This document shows, piece after piece, positions 7,247 through 8,436 of a stretch of 8,436 nucleotides of DNA. Both the position numbers and the translations under genes were made by a program. The notes below the pieces were generated by a model that had not been told where the DNA came from, did not search any database, and saw only the letters and a program-made list of their open reading frames with translations. The stretch comes from Candidatus Methanoperedens sp. (GTDB lineage: Archaea > Halobacteriota > Methanosarcinia > Methanosarcinales > Methanoperedenaceae). Within the stretch, counting starts at the first letter, position 1. Each line of letters starts with the position of its first letter. Location of the stretch: contig JAPZAN010000122.1 of assembly GCA_027460605.1 (NCBI GenBank), positions 1 through 8,436 on the forward strand. Reading direction: 5' to 3'.

Positions 7247-7333
7247 TTACTTTCCTCTTTTCATGTAATCTATTGAGGGTTCAAGCATTGCACGTTTTAA
7301 CGACTCATAGATGCACCAAATCTCCCACCTCAT
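7247..7333 (-). other. Short open frame (28 codons), possible gene remnant
   Basis: Between the prenyltransferase and the regulator, the minus strand has an ATG at 7333 running to TAA at 7247-7249. It encodes MRWEIWCIYESLKRAMLEPS followed by IDYMKRGK. The frame is open upstream for only seven more codons and has no Shine-Dalgarno. The composition (aromatic and charged residues, an amphipathic-helix look, a basic end) resembles the C-terminal tail of a soluble protein more than random AT-rich DNA would. It could be the remnant of a lost gene, a small protein, or chance. The family is not recognised. Confidence 0.2.
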
Positions 7334-7400
7334 AATCAAATTTACAACATTATTTTATATCCCATGCTGCGAGATGAGTGTTAATCTAAAGGTTTAAAAA

Positions 7401-8166
7401 CTAAGCATGCACAACTCTTTCAGATAATTCGATATAATGTTCAAATAATTCACTTCCCCAAGCAATCGCTTTTTTATTGTAATTTACTAGATCATTGCTA
7501 AAGTCATATGACCCACCAATATGAAAAAACCCAAGTGATAAGAAGTAATCAGCAACTGTAAAAGCGACAGACACATTTCCTTTCAATAGGTACAATTTAA
7601 ATTTTAAATTCTTGTTGGCGAAAATGTTTTTCATTGCTTTTTTATCTATTTTTTCATACACTTCTTTTGTTAATATAAGCTGAATGTCAGTGTTTTTTTC
7701 AAATATTAGCTCTTCAAATAGAATTGCAAACTCCGGAATGAAAATAGGAGAAACTCCCTTAATCTCCTTAGCATTTCTCAATAAATTAATGAAATTTGAA
7801 TGAACTTTAAAAATTTCAGTTTCGGTATTTTTTATAAGAACCGAATTCTTCAACCACCCTATCTTCTCCATAAGATGCTCTGGAATTCCAGTCAGGTCAT
7901 GCTCAAGCCAGAATCGTTCATGCTTTTTCAAGACATCAACAGCGTTGCCGAAATCCGCCACTTTCAGGGTTAGAATCCTGCCAATCTTTGTTAGCGCATA
8001 ATTTTTATCCCTATCCTGAAAAGCAAGGTTGCTCTTTTCAAGCTCCCTCAATGCATGTATGGCTGTTGTGGAACTGATATTCAACTCATTGCGCAGGTCG
8101 CCAAGTTCGAAGATCTGAGCAAATTACGAGGCGGAGTAAATCCCTTAAGTCCATTTTTTTTCTCAT
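7401..8166 (-). pseudogene. FilR1/DUF1724-type winged-helix regulator, frameshifted in the HTH
   Basis: The proper start appears to be the ATG at 8166, preceded 7 bases away by GGAAGTGA (8174-8181 complement). It reads MDLRDLLRLVICSDLR from its fifth codon, the expected N-terminus of this family, and then runs into a stop at 8086. A second frame, open from 8123 to the stop at 7401, carries the rest: LGDLRNELNISSTTAIHALR (HTH helices 2-3), a wing with RDKNYALTKIGRIL, then FWLEHDLTGIPEHL and the ligand-binding-like FilR1 middle domain with IKGVSPIFIPEF, LILTKEVYEKI and FFHIGGSYDF. Joining the frames needs a -1 shift near 8110. Even so the segment that normally separates helix 1 from LGDLR (about a dozen residues, from family knowledge) is missing, so a small internal deletion is likely. 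If the 3' frame is translated alone, its only start is TTG at 8084 (227 residues, truncated HTH) or an internal codon. Such regulators act on methanogenesis or energy genes. This copy probably cannot bind DNA normally. Confidence 0.7.
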
Positions 8167-8244
8167 CTCCGCTTCACTTCCTTACATAATTTTTTTTATT
8201 ACATCACCGGATTTATTTAATATATTCAATTTACACATCTCTTG

Positions 8245-8253
8245 TTTATATAG
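8245..8253 (-). promoter_or_regulatory. Possible TATA box for the regulator gene
   Basis: On the minus strand CTATATAAA is a strong TATA core. A start near 8222 would give a leader of about 55 bases to the ATG at 8166. Another AT-rich candidate lies at 8210-8226. Inverted-repeat copy 1 (8269-8290) sits about 16 bases upstream of this box. Confidence 0.4.
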
Positions 8254-8268
8254 TTAAACAAAAGAAAT

Positions 8269-8316
8269 ATTGCTCAATTCAAGCAATGTTATTAGTAATA
8301 TGATAAACTTCATATA
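8269..8316 (+). repeat. Operator/promoter-like repeat unit, copy 1
   Basis: The unit opens with ATTGCTCAATTCAAGCAAT followed by GTT (8269-8290). The arms ATTGCT and AGCAAT are a perfect inverted repeat around 7 bases, the form of a dimer binding site. Exactly 40 bases from its first base comes TTCATATA (8309-8316), which with the next bases makes a TATA-like CATATATAT on the plus strand. Copy 2 has the same parts at the same spacing. Copy 1 lies between the minus-strand TATA of the regulator (8245-8253) and this plus-strand TATA, as a divergent operator would. Confidence 0.6.
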
Positions 8317-8318
8317 TA
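8309..8318 (+). promoter_or_regulatory. Possible plus-strand TATA box in repeat unit 1
   Basis: TTCATATATA follows inverted-repeat copy 1 by 18 bases. A plus-strand start would fall near 8338-8342, upstream of copy 2. No plus-strand gene begins in the window, so any target lies beyond 8436. Confidence 0.3.
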
Positions 8319-8366
8319 TTAAGACCATAAACCCATTGTAACTTGTATAAAATCTGAACAATTGAA

Positions 8367-8414
8367 ATTGCCCAATTTAAGCAATGTTGTCAAAACTACA
8401 ATAATCTTCATATA
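8367..8414 (+). repeat. Operator/promoter-like repeat unit, copy 2
   Basis: ATTGCCCAATTTAAGCAAT followed by GTT (8367-8388) matches copy 1 at 20 of 22 positions. The outer arms keep 5 bp of the inverted repeat (ATTGC/GCAAT). TTCATATA recurs at 8407-8414, again exactly 40 bases from the first base, while the 18 bases between match only about half. Copies start 98 bases apart, a little over nine helical turns. The pattern of conserved ends with a diverged middle suggests selection on the two elements. A plus-strand start from this TATA would fall at about the right edge of the window. Confidence 0.6.
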
Positions 8415-8436
8415 CCACAAAGAATAAATTATAGTA

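Noticed and set aside
7260..7300. GGGTTCAAGCATTGC looks like a tRNA T-loop, and AAGCCGAGG nearby like a D-arm.
   Set aside because: The flanking bases do not pair into a T stem, and no acceptor or anticodon stem can be built around them.
7066..7335. 89-codon plus-strand frame over the prenyltransferase start and upstream region.
   Set aside because: It is antisense to a well-supported gene start, and its composition follows AT-rich noncoding DNA. There is no Shine-Dalgarno.
8154..8197. Two runs of eight T (8154-8161 and 8190-8197) considered as terminators or a slippery site explaining the regulator frameshift.
   Set aside because: The first run lies before the second in-frame ATG (8154), so slippage there cannot join the two HTH frames. 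On the minus strand both runs are A tracts and do not act as terminators, and no plus-strand gene ends here.

Overview
The window looks archaeal and euryarchaeal. The leucyl-tRNA synthetase is of the archaeal type, there is a large DUF2298 (YYY-motif) membrane protein, a regulator of the methanogen FilR1/DUF1724 type, AT-rich TATA/BRE-like promoters and oligo-T ends. A methanogen or methanotroph relative in the Methanosarcinales (for example the Methanoperedens lineage) would fit. That placement is inference from family content and not a database result. With a core aminoacyl-tRNA synthetase present, this is most likely chromosome and not a mobile element.

Layout from left to right. (1) 1-383, plus strand: the 3' end of a gene whose start lies outside the window. 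(2) 538-738, plus strand: a 66-residue DUF2892 membrane protein with its own promoter, a small leader hairpin, a strong Shine-Dalgarno and an oligo-T end. (3) 817-954, minus strand: a 45-residue putative single-pass membrane protein, short enough to be missed by length-filtered gene calling. (4) 1120-3243 and 3277-6150, plus strand: the DUF2298 membrane protein and leucyl-tRNA synthetase, 33 bases apart and probably co-transcribed. (5) 6176-7117, minus strand: a UbiA-family prenyltransferase that converges on the synthetase gene with 25 bases between stop codons. (6) 7401-8166, minus strand: a FilR1-type winged-helix regulator whose DNA-binding domain is interrupted by a frameshift and, by comparison with the family, an internal loss. 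(7) 8167-8436: an AT-rich control region with two copies, 98 bases apart, of an inverted-repeat element followed at a fixed distance by a TATA-like sequence.

Most of the window is housekeeping. The parts worth a second look are at the right end, where a broken regulator lies beside a duplicated operator-plus-promoter unit pointing out of the window, and the hidden small membrane protein near 0.9 kb. I do not see a defence system, CRISPR array, insertion sequence, rRNA or tRNA. No complete new multi-gene system can be claimed from this window.
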